NCBI GenBank assembly: GCA_028281325.1
Contig: JANQKC010000011.1
Span: 124,001 to 188,000 of the forward strand
Direction of reading: 5' to 3'
Length of the DNA: 64,000 nucleotides
Source of the DNA: Alphaproteobacteria bacterium
Lineage (GTDB): Bacteria > Pseudomonadota > Alphaproteobacteria > UBA8366
The position numbers were made by a program, and so were the translations under genes. Positions 9,107 to 17,651 of the stretch are shown here, one piece after another (the first letter of the stretch is position 1; every line of letters begins with the position of its first letter). The notes beneath the pieces are model-generated. The model made no database searches. It saw only the letters and a list, made by a program, of their open reading frames with translations, and was not told the origin of the DNA.

Positions 9107-9715
9107 ATGCAAACGACCCGCCGCGCCGATCACCCGATCGAACCGATCTTCCTCGACCGCTGGTCGCCGCGCGCCTTCGACGCCGCCCCGATCCCGGAGC
9201 ACGACCTTTTCAGCATCCTGGAAGCCGGCCGATGGGCGCCCTCCGCCTTCAACATCCAACCCTGGCGTTTCGTCTATGCACGGCAGGGCGATGAGACCTG
9301 GCAAACCTTCGTGCGGTTTCTGGATCCAAGCAATGCGGCATGGGCGCAACACGCCGCGGCCCTCGTCGTCCTGCTATCGGATACCGTCATGCCCGGAGAC
9401 AACAACCGCCCGGACCGACCGTCGCGCACGCACAGCTTCGACGCCGGCGCGGCCTGGGCGCAGGTCGCGTTGCAGGCAACCGCGCTCGGCTATCAGGCGC
9501 ATGCGATGGCGGGTCTCGACCGCGACGCGGCCGCCCAGGCGCTGACTGTGCCGGACCGGTTCCGTGTCGAAATCGCCATCGCAATCGGCCGACGCGCCGA
9601 TCCCGCGACGCTCCCGCAAGACCTTCGCGAGCGGGAAACGCCCAGCCAGCGGTTGCCGTTGCGCGAGATCACCTTCGCCGGACGATATCCACGAGAAAAC
9701 GACGTGGCGGCGTAA
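9107..9715 (+). CDS. Nitroreductase-family FMN oxidoreductase
   Basis: 202 residues of the nitroreductase fold. RWSPRAFDAAPIPEHDL and EAGRWAPSAFNIQPWRF are the FMN phosphate and ring-binding segments, and GAAWAQVALQATALGYQAH is the central dimer helix. These enzymes reduce nitroaromatics, quinones or flavins with NAD(P)H in the cytoplasm. AAGGAGAAGAACC gives a strong ribosome site before ATG 9107. It is divergent from the MarR gene and followed after ~30 bases by an EamA exporter, which suggests one MarR-controlled unit for detoxification and export. The actual substrate cannot be read from sequence. Confidence 0.9.
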   Translation: MQTTRRADHPIEPIFLDRWSPRAFDAAPIPEHDLFSILEAGRWAPSAFNIQPWRFVYARQGDETWQTFVRFLDPSNAAWAQHAAALVVLLSDTVMPGDNNRPDRPSRTHSFDAGAAWAQVALQATALGYQAHAMAGLDRDAAAQALTVPDRFRVEIAIAIGRRADPATLPQDLRERETPSQRLPLREITFAGRYPRENDVAA

Positions 9716-9744
9716 CGACGAACCACCGAAGGAAGGGTCCAGGC

Positions 9745-10692
9745 ATGGAAAACGGATCGACCTCCAAAAGCGGACAGCTGCGCAAGGCGCATCTGCTCAT
9801 GGTGTTGGCGACTCTCCTGATCGCGACGTCTTTTCCCGTGGTCGCGGCGATCGCCGACGGGCTCGACAGCCTGGTGATGACCTTCCTGCGGTTTCTGCTG
9901 GCCACGATGTTGTTCGCGCCGTTGGTCGTGTGGCGATACGGATTGAAGATTCCCGGCCTTCGCGACCTTGGGCGATACGCGGCCATCAGCGCATTCCTCG
10001 TGGCGTTTTTCTGGGGCATGTTCGTGGCACTGCGCCACACTTCGGCCTTGAACACCGCGACGATCTTCACGCTAGCGCCGGCGCTCACCGCGATTGTATC
10101 CGCTCTCTTGCTCCGGGAACGGTTGGCCGGGCCGGCCCGGATCGCCCTGCCTGTCGGCGTGGTCGGATCGGTCTGGGTGATCTTCCGCGGCGATCTTTCG
10201 GCGCTGCTGGCGCTGGACCTTGGCTGGGGCGACGCGATCTTTCTGGCCGGCACCGTCGCCTTCGGATTCTACGGACCGATGGTCAAACTGTTGCATCGCG
10301 GCGAACCGATGGCGCAGATGACCTTCTGGACACTCGTGACCGGGACCGGATGGTTGCTGTTGCTGTCGGGTCCCCGGCTACTCGACGTGACGTGGGGCGA
10401 CGTTTCGATATCGGTCTTCGCCGGGATCGCCTATCTCGCCGTCTTCACCACGGTGATCACATTCTTCATATCGCAATGGAACACGACGGTGATCGGCCCG
10501 ACCAAGGTCATGTCCTACACCTATCTCAACCCCGCGCTCGTGCTGATGATCGGATTGATCCTCGGCCGGGATCTGCCGCCGCTCGCGACATATCCGGGGC
10601 TGGCGTTGACGGTTGCGGCGACGGCCATCCTGCAGTGGTCCAAGACCGACAGTGCGAAAGCATCGAACCGGCCTCGCGGCGTCCGGGCATAA
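9745..10692 (+). CDS. EamA/DMT-family transporter
   Basis: 315-residue inner-membrane protein with ten hydrophobic segments in two EamA repeats, the drug/metabolite transporter superfamily layout. Repeat one contains SFPVVAAIADGLDSLVMTFLRF and repeat two PTKVMSYTYLNPALV, both typical. ATG 9745 is preceded by GAAGGAAGGG; the longer upstream frame is coding in another frame for the nitroreductase. Likely exports a metabolite or toxic compound linked to the preceding nitroreductase. Confidence 0.88.
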   Translation: MENGSTSKSGQLRKAHLLMVLATLLIATSFPVVAAIADGLDSLVMTFLRFLLATMLFAPLVVWRYGLKIPGLRDLGRYAAISAFLVAFFWGMFVALRHTSALNTATIFTLAPALTAIVSALLLRERLAGPARIALPVGVVGSVWVIFRGDLSALLALDLGWGDAIFLAGTVAFGFYGPMVKLLHRGEPMAQMTFWTLVTGTGWLLLLSGPRLLDVTWGDVSISVFAGIAYLAVFTTVITFFISQWNTTVIGPTKVMSYTYLNPALVLMIGLILGRDLPPLATYPGLALTVAATAILQWSKTDSAKASNRPRGVRA

Positions 10693-10741
10693 ATTCGGCC
10701 TTCCCCGGCGGCGGCCGACGCCCGATACTGTGGCCGCAACC

Positions 10742-11326
10742 ATGCCCGAGAAAGACGACAAACCCCGCGCGCGCCGCAAGCCGCGCAAGATCACGCCCGA
10801 CTCGCTGGGCCGGATCGCGCTGCACTACCTGGAGCGCTACGCCACATCGAGCGAGAACCTGCGCCGTGTGTTGGTCCGGCGGATCAAACGGTCTGCCGAA
10901 GCGCACGGTACCGATCCCGACGAACAGATGCCGCATGTGGACGCCCTGATCGCCCGCTATCAACAGGCGGGCCTGCTGGACGATCAGGCCTATGCCCGGA
11001 TGCGCGCGGAATCGCTGCACCGGCGGGGATCGTCCGGGCGGATGATCCGCATGAAACTCTCGGCAAAGGGCGTGGCGTCGGATGCGATCGACGACGCCTT
11101 GGAATCGCTGACCGATCTGGTCGCGAATGCCGATCTCAACGGCGCCTGCAATTACGCCCGCCGTCGACGGATCGGCCCGTGGCGCCGCCGCGACCGCACG
11201 GACTATCGCGACCGCGATCTCGCGGCCCTCGCACGGCAGGGCTTCAGCTACGACATCGCACGCAAGGTGATCGATGCCGAGGATGCGGACATGTTGGAAG
11301 CCGAGGCCGCCGGAACGGACGGCTGA
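10742..11326 (+). CDS. recX: RecX-family RecA regulatory protein
   Basis: 194 residues with the all-helical RecX architecture: three-helix repeats visible as LGRIALHYLERYATSSENLRRVLVRRI, HVDALIARYQQAGLLDDQAYARM and RMKLSAKGVASDAIDDAL. RecX binds RecA filaments and limits recombination and SOS. The very basic N-terminus KPRARRKPRK is common in alphaproteobacterial members. recA is not in the window. The protein starts 49 bases after the EamA gene and could be read through from it. Confidence 0.88.
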   Translation: MPEKDDKPRARRKPRKITPDSLGRIALHYLERYATSSENLRRVLVRRIKRSAEAHGTDPDEQMPHVDALIARYQQAGLLDDQAYARMRAESLHRRGSSGRMIRMKLSAKGVASDAIDDALESLTDLVANADLNGACNYARRRRIGPWRRRDRTDYRDRDLAALARQGFSYDIARKVIDAEDADMLEAEAAGTDG

Positions 11327-11381
11327 CAATCGTGATTCGTCCACATCGAAGCCAAAGCCATACTCTTGACGGCCACTCTTT

Positions 11382-11402
11382 ATATGCATAGCCTATGCAT
11401 AT
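11382..11402. promoter_or_regulatory. Autoregulatory palindrome over the marR start codon
   Basis: ATATGCATAG (11382-11391), centre C, CTATGCATAT (11393-11402): a 21-bp perfect palindrome that contains both candidate ATG codons (11395 and 11401). TTGACG at 11366-11371 lies upstream as a possible -35, with TAGCCT at 11389-11394 as a weak -10; that would put the transcript start almost on the ATG. Confidence 0.65.
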
Positions 11403-11928
11403 GTTATTGGAAAACCAAATTGCCGCTTTCGGGACGCTGATTCAAGACGCCATGGAAGATGGATTCCAGGACCTGTCGCCGCGCGCGGCGGCGATCCTCA
11501 TCACGCTCTCGAACCGCGGCCCCCTTACCGTATCGACCATCGCGGCGATTGCCGGCGTCAGCCAACCGACCGCAAGCCGTATCATCGACGGCCTCGAAAA
11601 GGGTAAGACGGTTCAGCGAAAAGCGCGGGACGGACGCCAGGTCGTGGTTTCGCTGACCCCATCCGGCCGAAGGGCCGCACGCCGCCTGCAGCAGTCACGG
11701 GCGGAAACGGGCCGTCGCCTCCTAAAAACACTCGGCCAAGACGACCGCAAAACATTCGCGCGATTGATCGACAGACTTCTGTTCGCGGCGACAGAAAACC
11801 GGCAATTCGCCCGAACCGCCTGCCGATACTGCGACCACGGCATCTGCAAGGGCGACGTTTGTCCCATCAATCGCCGCGCCGACGAAATAGAAGCGCACCA
11901 ATCAGGCCGATCACCGGAAAAGGAATGA
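11395..11928 (+). CDS. MarR-family regulator with C-terminal cysteine cluster
   Basis: 177 residues from ATG 11395 (175 from ATG 11401). The winged helix is visible as TVSTIAAIAGVSQPTASRIIDGLEKG and the wing as QRKARDGRQVVVSLTPSGRRA. The C-terminus carries CRYCDHGICKGDVCPI, four cysteines that resemble a metal or redox site; similar CRxCD...C...CP tails occur in a subgroup of MarR proteins. No ribosome site precedes either ATG and the start lies within a palindrome, so translation may be leaderless and autoregulated. It is four bases upstream of a hexapeptide-repeat gene, its probable co-regulated partner. Confidence 0.85.
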   Translation: MHMLLENQIAAFGTLIQDAMEDGFQDLSPRAAAILITLSNRGPLTVSTIAAIAGVSQPTASRIIDGLEKGKTVQRKARDGRQVVVSLTPSGRRAARRLQQSRAETGRRLLKTLGQDDRKTFARLIDRLLFAATENRQFARTACRYCDHGICKGDVCPINRRADEIEAHQSGRSPEKE

Positions 11929-11932
11929 GCCG

Positions 11933-12532
11933 ATGCTGATCGAGCATCTTGGAAAGACCCCCACCATTCACGGCGATGCATATGTCGCCCCCGACGCGAC
12001 CGTTTGCGGCGACGTCGCCATCGGCGCGGGCGCCCGAATCATGCATGGCGCAAGGATCATCGCGGAAAACGGCAAGATCGACATCGGATCGAATTGCATC
12101 ATCCTGCAAAATGCCGTGGTTCGAGCCACGGGAGCGCACGATTGCACCATCGGACGAAACACGCTGATCGGCCCCTCGGTGCATGTTGTGGGTGCAACGG
12201 TCGACAAGGACGTTTTCTTGGCGACCGGCACGTCGATCTTTCACGCAAGCCGAATCGGTTCAGACTCGGTCGTGCGCATTAACGGCGTCGTACACGTGAA
12301 TACCGTCCTGGAACCCGGCACGACGATTCCCATTGGTTGGATTGCCGTCGGAAACCCGGCTCAACTCTTCAGTCCGGACCGACATGAGGAGATTTGGGAG
12401 GTTCAATCGCGCTTGAACTTCACACGAACCGCCTACGGACTCGACGCACCGTTATCCGGCAGCATGGAGGTCGTCGCGGGGGCGGTTTCAAAACGCCTTT
12501 CCGAACACGCGAAGGATTCGGTGACCGACTGA
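11933..12532 (+). CDS. Left-handed beta-helix (gamma-carbonic-anhydrase-like) protein
   Basis: 199 residues dominated by hexapeptide repeats: YVAPDATVCGDVAIGAGARI, KIDIGSNCIILQNAVV, TIGRNTLIGPSVHVVG and FHASRIGSDSVVRINGVVHV. The fold is that of the gamma-carbonic anhydrase/acyltransferase superfamily. The three zinc histidines of true gamma carbonic anhydrases are not clearly present in their usual spacing, though HDC, SVHVV and IFHAS supply histidines. AAAGGA precedes the ATG. Co-transcription with the Cys-tailed MarR gene is likely; the substrate is unknown. Confidence 0.8.
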   Translation: MLIEHLGKTPTIHGDAYVAPDATVCGDVAIGAGARIMHGARIIAENGKIDIGSNCIILQNAVVRATGAHDCTIGRNTLIGPSVHVVGATVDKDVFLATGTSIFHASRIGSDSVVRINGVVHVNTVLEPGTTIPIGWIAVGNPAQLFSPDRHEEIWEVQSRLNFTRTAYGLDAPLSGSMEVVAGAVSKRLSEHAKDSVTD

Positions 12533-12553
12533 AATCCCGAAATCGAAAGGCTG

Positions 12554-13309
12554 CTAACCGCGCGGTTTCCGGTCGCTGCGCATCGCCATGCCGCGGCCCG
12601 GGATCGCGACGAGCCGCCGCCGTTTCGCGGTGGCCGCCTGTACCGGGGTGGCGGCATAAAGCTGTTTCGACGCTTCGATGATCAGCACGCCGGATATCGC
12701 CTGGAACCACCGGTCGCCCACTTTCTCGAAGGCCTGCGCCGACCGTAGGATGACGCGCCGCTGCGACGGCGGCACGAACAGGGCGTATTCGGTCGCGTGC
12801 GCCGTGAACAGGCAATTGCGCAGCAGGCGCTTGATCTGCCCCTGGCTGAAGGGGTGGCCATGGCCGAACGGCGAGCGCTGCTCGAACCGGGCCCAAATTC
12901 CCCGGCGGTTCGGCACGACGACGAGAAGCCGGCCGCTGTCCGACAGCACACGCCACGCTTCGCGCATCAGGGGGCGGAGGTTCTCACTGTTCTCGACCGC
13001 ATGCACGAGCAGGAGACGGTCGACCGACAGGTCCGGCAGCGGCAGGTCCGTCTCATCGGATAAACAGACCAACCCGGCCTTGCCGTCAGGCCAGCGGATC
13101 ACACCCTGCTGTGCCGGATTGACCGCGATAACGCGCTCGGCCTCGTCGGCAAAGATACCGAGATACGGTGTCGCATAGCCCAACCCGGCCACGGTCATGC
13201 CGCGAACGGACGGCCATATGTCGCGAATATGATTGCGAATCAGCCCGCGCGCCACATGCCCCAGGCGCGATCGATAGAAATCATTCAGGTCGACGACATC
13301 GGACCACAT
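12554..13309 (-). CDS. Class I SAM-dependent methyltransferase
   Basis: 251 residues from ATG 13309 (a TTG at 13336 would add nine). The SAM-binding first strand reads MTVAGLGYATPYLGIFADEAERVIAVNP in shifted form, with the usual acidic loop replaced by GLGYATP. Further blocks: DLSVDRLLLVHAVENSENL, WRVLSDSGRLLVVVPNRRGIWARFE and SPFGHGHPFSQGQIKRLL. The target is unknown. It is divergent from a glutathione S-transferase gene; in many alphaproteobacteria this methyltransferase sits next to glutathione-linked genes. Confidence 0.85.
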   Translation of the reverse strand: MWSDVVDLNDFYRSRLGHVARGLIRNHIRDIWPSVRGMTVAGLGYATPYLGIFADEAERVIAVNPAQQGVIRWPDGKAGLVCLSDETDLPLPDLSVDRLLLVHAVENSENLRPLMREAWRVLSDSGRLLVVVPNRRGIWARFEQRSPFGHGHPFSQGQIKRLLRNCLFTAHATEYALFVPPSQRRVILRSAQAFEKVGDRWFQAISGVLIIEASKQLYAATPVQAATAKRRRLVAIPGRGMAMRSDRKPRG

Positions 13310-13440
13310 AGGGTGGGTGCTCTCCCGTCTATCCAAGGCCGCGCGCGGGTTGGCGCGTCCCCCGCGTTTCGCGCTTGCAACAGCAACAACAATAAGAAAC
13401 TCTGGATGAAATCAACGTTAATGCAAAGGGAAAAAGCGCC

Positions 13441-14037
13441 GTGAAACTGCACTACAGTCCGACCTCGCCGTATGTCCGAAAAGTCATGGTCGTCGCCCAC
13501 GAAAAGGGGCTGGTGGACCAGATCGAAACCCTCCGCAACAGCCCTTGGGACGACAACGACCTGTCGAAAGACAACCCGATCCGCAAGATTCCGGCGCTGG
13601 TGACCGACGACGGCATGGCGCTGTTCGATTCACGGGTCATTTGCGAGTATCTCGACGACCTCGGCAATGGCGACGCCTTGTTCCCGACCGGCGGCGAACG
13701 GTGGAGCGTGCTGCGCAAGGCGGCGATGGGCGACGGGATCATGGATGCGGGCGTATCGATTTCCATCGAAAACCGGCGCGACAAGGCGCATTGGTCCGAC
13801 TGGCATGTCGGCCGCCAGAAGGAAAAGATCAACCAGACGCTGGACGCCCTCGAAGCCGAAGCCGCCGCTCTCGACGGTCCCGTCGATATCGGCCGGATCA
13901 CCGTGGCCTGCGCGCTCGGCTATATCGGCTTCCGGAATTTCATTGGCGATTGGACGAAGGGGCGGCCGGCGCTGTCGGCCTGGTACGAGGGATTCTCGGC
14001 GCGCCCGTCGATGAAGGCGACCGAGCACAAGGAGTAG
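13441..14037 (+). CDS. Glutathione S-transferase-family protein
   Basis: 198 residues starting with GTG. The N-terminal thioredoxin-like domain shows MKLHYSPTSPYVRKVMVVAHEKGL, then NPIRKIPALVTDDGMALFDSRVICEYLDDL, the cis-proline and glutathione gamma-Glu binding (DSR in place of ESR) segments. The helical C-terminal domain ends RPALSAWYEGFSARPSMKATEHKE. Cytoplasmic; likely conjugates or reduces small electrophiles. It is followed by a DUF985 cupin gene in the same direction. Confidence 0.9.
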   Translation: MKLHYSPTSPYVRKVMVVAHEKGLVDQIETLRNSPWDDNDLSKDNPIRKIPALVTDDGMALFDSRVICEYLDDLGNGDALFPTGGERWSVLRKAAMGDGIMDAGVSISIENRRDKAHWSDWHVGRQKEKINQTLDALEAEAAALDGPVDIGRITVACALGYIGFRNFIGDWTKGRPALSAWYEGFSARPSMKATEHKE

Positions 14038-14058
14038 CCGGTTGGATTGGGCCGCCCC

Positions 14059-14505
14059 ATGACCGACGTAACGGCCGACCAGTTGATCAACCATCTCGAC
14101 CTGGCGCGCCATCCCGAAGGCGGCTGGTTCAAGGAAACCTACCGTCACGCCGGCGCCGACGGCGCGCGCGGCGCCTGCACGGCGATCTATTACCTGCTGC
14201 AGGCGGGCGAGGAGTCGGCATGGCACCGGGTCACCGATGCCGACGAGCTATGGCATTGGTATGCGGGCGCGCCGTTGACGCTGGACATAGCCGCCCCCGA
14301 CGGCGGGAACGCGCAAGGCCACACGCTCGGCCCGGCGGTATTGGACGGGCAACGGCCGCAGATTCTGGTTCCCGCCAACGCTTGGCAAAGCGCCCGAAGC
14401 CAGGGCGACTGGACCTTGGTCGGGTGCACCGTCGCCCCCGCCTTCGATTTCGCCGCGTTCGAAATGGCGCCGGACGGCTGGTCGCCGGGATCGGAGAAAC
14501 CCTAA
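14059..14505 (+). CDS. DUF985 cupin protein
   Basis: 148 residues from ATG 14059; a TTG at 14047 would add four. DUF985 hallmarks: LDLARHPEGGWFKETYRH, TAIYYLLQAGEESAWHRV, ELWHWYAGAPLTL, ILVPANAWQSAR and TLVGCTVAPAFDFAAFEM. The cupin fold is evident, but metal ligands are incomplete relative to dioxygenases and no reaction is established for the family. The stop TAA overlaps the convergent HAD gene stop (shared CTAA). Confidence 0.88.
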   Translation: MTDVTADQLINHLDLARHPEGGWFKETYRHAGADGARGACTAIYYLLQAGEESAWHRVTDADELWHWYAGAPLTLDIAAPDGGNAQGHTLGPAVLDGQRPQILVPANAWQSARSQGDWTLVGCTVAPAFDFAAFEMAPDGWSPGSEKP

Positions 14506-15164
14506 AGCGACGCCAGCAATTCCGGCAGCAGCGACAAGTCGTCGAATGTGGCGACCGCGCCGATGTCACGCAGCACGTCCTCGTGTCCGGGCTGGATGTG
14601 GCTCGCCCCAGCGAAGCCGAGCACGGTCATCCCGGCCGCCACCGCGCCGGTCACGCCGAGGATGCTATCCTCGACCACGACACAGCGCGCAGGCTCGTAG
14701 TCCATCGTCTTCGCCGCATGCAGAAAAAGATCGGGCGCGGGTTTGCCCTCCGCCACGTCAGCCGCGCTGAACAACGCGTGCTCTTCGAAGTGACGACGCA
14801 TCTCGGTCACGTCCAGCGCCATGCGGATCCAGGTGTGGTTACTGTTGGATGCGATACACCGCGGATGGGTGAAGCCGTCGAGCAACGCCGGCGCACCGGA
14901 AACCGCTTGGAGCTGAGGAACCATACGCTCGTGAGCCTGCCGATGCAGCATATCCTCGAACCGGTCCGGCAGTGGCCTGCCCCAATCCTGTTCGACCGTT
15001 TCCCGCACACGCCGCATCTTCATACCGGTGAACCGCTCATGGCTTTCGTCCGGCGTGACCGGATAGCCGAGTTCGGTCAGCACGAAGGACAACACCTGGT
15101 TCGACAACACTTCGCTGTCGACCAGGACTCCATCGAAATCGAAAATCACCAGCGGTCGGCTCAC
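14502..15164 (-). CDS. HAD-superfamily hydrolase (phosphatase-like)
   Basis: 220 residues. Motif I is IFDFDGVLVDSE with nucleophile D9 and acid D11; motif II is the SNSN segment, motif III the K in EGKPAPDLFLHA and motif IV VVVEDSILGVTGAVAAGM. This is the beta-phosphoglucomutase/phosphoglycolate phosphatase subgroup with a helical cap. GTG 15164 is preceded by AAAGGA. It overlaps the EamA gene upstream by four bases, placing it third in a nudix-eamA-had set on the minus strand. Substrate unknown. Confidence 0.9.
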   Translation of the reverse strand: MSRPLVIFDFDGVLVDSEVLSNQVLSFVLTELGYPVTPDESHERFTGMKMRRVRETVEQDWGRPLPDRFEDMLHRQAHERMVPQLQAVSGAPALLDGFTHPRCIASNSNHTWIRMALDVTEMRRHFEEHALFSAADVAEGKPAPDLFLHAAKTMDYEPARCVVVEDSILGVTGAVAAGMTVLGFAGASHIQPGHEDVLRDIGAVATFDDLSLLPELLASL

Positions 15165-16054
15165 GACGGTTTTCCTTTAGCCGAGGGAAACAGAAGGTCC
15201 CGGGCGGCAAGCACCGCGCCCCCGACGATCGCGAGACAGGCAACGGCCACAACCAAAGTCGCCTCCGCCTTGCCGAAGGCGATCAACAACAAGGTCGAGA
15301 TCAACGGCGCGCCGTAGGACGCAACGCCGAGGATCCGGATATCGCCGTGTTTTACCCCACGATCCCAGGCAAAGAAAGCAGCGCCGACCGGTCCCAATCC
15401 CAGGCCCAGCACCGCGAGCCATTCTCCGGCCGACTGCGGCCAGACGGTCTGCTCGAACGCAAGGTGACAGAGGATGCCGAGCACCGCCGACGCGGCGCAG
15501 AACCAGGCGACCGTGCCGGTCGGGATTTTCTGGAACCGCCGGCTCAACACCGAATAGCCGGACCAGGTCAGCGCGCAGGCGACCGCCGCAGCGTAACCGA
15601 CCGCGAATTCCCCGCGAAACGCGACCGCACCGCCGCCGGTGACCAGCAAAGCGCATCCCGCCAATCCGATGAACGCACCGACGACATGCCACCAGTGCAA
15701 TCGGTTCCCCGGCAGCAGGGCCGAGAACAACACGATCAGCAACGGCCATAAATAGGCGATGAGGCTCGCCTCGACCGCCGGGGCATTGCGCAGCGCCATG
15801 AAGTAGAAGAAGTGATACCCGAACAGGCCGCCGACGCCGACCAGCCACACGACCGGCGCACGCGGGAGGAAACGGCGCGGGTCCTCGCCGCTGGCGACCC
15901 AGTTCGCCACGCCCAGCAAGGCCGCGAGCGCGAAACACAAGGCGACGAGTTGGAAGGGCGGCACCGATCCGGACCACGTGGTCAGCAACGCCAGCGCGCC
16001 CCACATCAGGATCGCCGTCCCGCCGACCAAGGTGTCGCGGCCCTGCCCGGTCAT
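15161..16054 (-). CDS. EamA-family transporter
   Basis: 297 residues from ATG 16054, which overlaps the Nudix stop as ATGA. Ten hydrophobic segments in two EamA repeats; GYHFFYFMALRNAPAVEASL and LIAYLWPLLIVLFSALL resemble the aromatic amino acid exporter YddG group. GGDIRILGVASYGAPLISTL in the second repeat (read as HGDIRILG) is also typical. Its stop overlaps the HAD start, so the three minus-strand genes are translationally linked. Confidence 0.87.
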   Translation of the reverse strand: MTGQGRDTLVGGTAILMWGALALLTTWSGSVPPFQLVALCFALAALLGVANWVASGEDPRRFLPRAPVVWLVGVGGLFGYHFFYFMALRNAPAVEASLIAYLWPLLIVLFSALLPGNRLHWWHVVGAFIGLAGCALLVTGGGAVAFRGEFAVGYAAAVACALTWSGYSVLSRRFQKIPTGTVAWFCAASAVLGILCHLAFEQTVWPQSAGEWLAVLGLGLGPVGAAFFAWDRGVKHGDIRILGVASYGAPLISTLLLIAFGKAEATLVVAVACLAIVGGAVLAARDLLFPSAKGKPS

Positions 16055-16476
16055 CGCTGGGACGCCGACAACTCGATGATGCGGATCGTTTCCGTCCATA
16101 ACTCATACCGGTCGAGTTCGTCGGGGCGAACCCACCGGACGCCCGCCGCGTCGCTGCCGGCGACCGCCGTGCCGTCCCGCCACTCCGCGGTAAAATCGAC
16201 CAGGGTGTAATGAAACCGCACCTTGCCATCGTCGTCATGGGTCAAGGAATCGACCACGTCGATAAGGCCGATGATTTCCACCTCCAGGTTGGTCTCTTCC
16301 TTGATCTCGCGCAGCGCGGCCTCGCGCACGGTCTCGCCGAGTTTCTGCCGGCCGCCGGGCAAGCTCCAACTTCCGTAACGGGGCGGCTTGCCGCGCTGGA
16401 TCAGCAGCACTTCGTCGCCGCGCCACACCACAACACCGACGCCGACGAAGGGCCGATCGGGATACTCTCTCGACAT
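16051..16476 (-). CDS. Nudix hydrolase
   Basis: 141 residues from ATG 16476, with AAGGA eight bases upstream. The Nudix box is GRQKLGETVREAAL then REIKEETNL: the G-x5-E-x7-RE-U-x-EE arrangement is intact, but the final conserved Gly is Asn. LPGGRQKLGE and YGSWSLPGG are typical of NUDT1-like/ADP-ribose-type pyrophosphatases. It cleaves a nucleoside-diphosphate-linked substrate that cannot be named from sequence. First gene of a three-gene overlapping set, divergent from an aldo/keto reductase. Confidence 0.9.
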   Translation of the reverse strand: MSREYPDRPFVGVGVVVWRGDEVLLIQRGKPPRYGSWSLPGGRQKLGETVREAALREIKEETNLEVEIIGLIDVVDSLTHDDDGKVRFHYTLVDFTAEWRDGTAVAGSDAAGVRWVRPDELDRYELWTETIRIIELSASQR

Positions 16477-16613
16477 TGACCTGTTCCTTATCCGACGCGT
16501 CATCCTTTACACGCCGCGCCGCCCGACCACAACGCCGCGCGCGATTCTTTGCGACGCACCGGCAATCGGGTACGGTACCTCGGAATGGACCGGCCACCGC
16601 AACGGAATACGAT

Positions 16614-17633
16614 ATGGACTACCGCCTGCTTGGGAATTCGGGCCTGAAGGTTTCGGAACTGTGCCTCGGCACGATGACCTTCGGCGACCAGACGGATTTG
16701 CGGAATGCGCGCAAGATCACCGACGCGGCGCGGGACGACGGCGTCAACTTCATCGACACCGCAGACGGTTATGCCGGCGGCCGATCGGAAAGCATGGTCG
16801 GCACGCTGTTGCAGGACGACCGCGCCGACTGGATCGTCGCGACGAAGGTCGGATCGAACCAAGGCACCCCCGCCCGCCACAAAGGGCTATCCCGTAAATG
16901 GATGATGCAGGCAATCGACAAAAGTCTAGAGCGGCTCAAGACCGACCATGTGGACATCTATTACATGCATCACGTGGACTGGAAGACACCGCTGGAAGAA
17001 AGCGTCGCCGCCATGGGCGATATCATCGCCGCCGGCAAGGCCCGCTATTGGGGATTCTCCAATCATCGCGCCTGGCAGATATCCGAACTGGTGCGTCTCT
17101 GCGACACGACCGGCACGCCTAGGCCAGTCATCTGCCAGCCCTATTACAACGCGATGAACCGGATGCCGGAGAACGACATCCTGCCCGCGTGCGACTATTA
17201 CGGCATCGGCGTGGTGCCGTTCTCGCCGCTGGCGCGCGGCGTGCTGACGGGTAAATACGCGCCCGGCAAGGCGCCGGCGAAAGACAGCCGGGCGGGCCGC
17301 AAGGATACGCGCATGATGCAAACCGAGTTCCGCAAGGAATCCTTGGTCGCGGCGAATGCGATCCAGCGGCATGCGGAAAAACGCGGCGGCGATGCGATCG
17401 CCTTCGCGGTGCGATGGGTCCTGAACAACGCATTGGTCACTGGACTCATCGCCGGGCCGCGCACACTGGCGCAATGGAAAAGTTATGTGAAGGCGCTGGA
17501 CTATGACTTCACCGCCGAGGATGAAGCGTTTCTCGAGTCGCTGGTGGCACCCGGGCACCCGTCCACCCCGGGCTATTTCGACCCGCGCTATCCGCCCGCC
17601 GGGCGCAAGCCGCGTATCGCCGCCGACGCGTGA
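16614..17633 (+). CDS. Aldo/keto reductase
   Basis: 339 residues. NADP(H)-dependent (alpha/beta)8 barrel. The catalytic tetrad is visible: D and Y in FIDTADGYAGGRSE, K in VATKVGSN and H in YYMHHVDW. The C-terminal cofactor segment is GLIAGPRTLAQWKSYVKAL. It resembles the Kv-beta/YajO-like group. ATG 16614 starts at the usual N-terminus (MDYRLLGNSGLKVSELCLG). Probable aldehyde or ketone reductase; substrate unknown. Confidence 0.92.
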   Translation: MDYRLLGNSGLKVSELCLGTMTFGDQTDLRNARKITDAARDDGVNFIDTADGYAGGRSESMVGTLLQDDRADWIVATKVGSNQGTPARHKGLSRKWMMQAIDKSLERLKTDHVDIYYMHHVDWKTPLEESVAAMGDIIAAGKARYWGFSNHRAWQISELVRLCDTTGTPRPVICQPYYNAMNRMPENDILPACDYYGIGVVPFSPLARGVLTGKYAPGKAPAKDSRAGRKDTRMMQTEFRKESLVAANAIQRHAEKRGGDAIAFAVRWVLNNALVTGLIAGPRTLAQWKSYVKALDYDFTAEDEAFLESLVAPGHPSTPGYFDPRYPPAGRKPRIAADA

Positions 17634-17651
17634 CGCCGACCCCGGGAACGA

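Noticed and set aside
13545..15317. 590-codon plus-strand open frame
   Set aside because: Runs through the GST and DUF985 genes in another frame and antisense to the HAD hydrolase.
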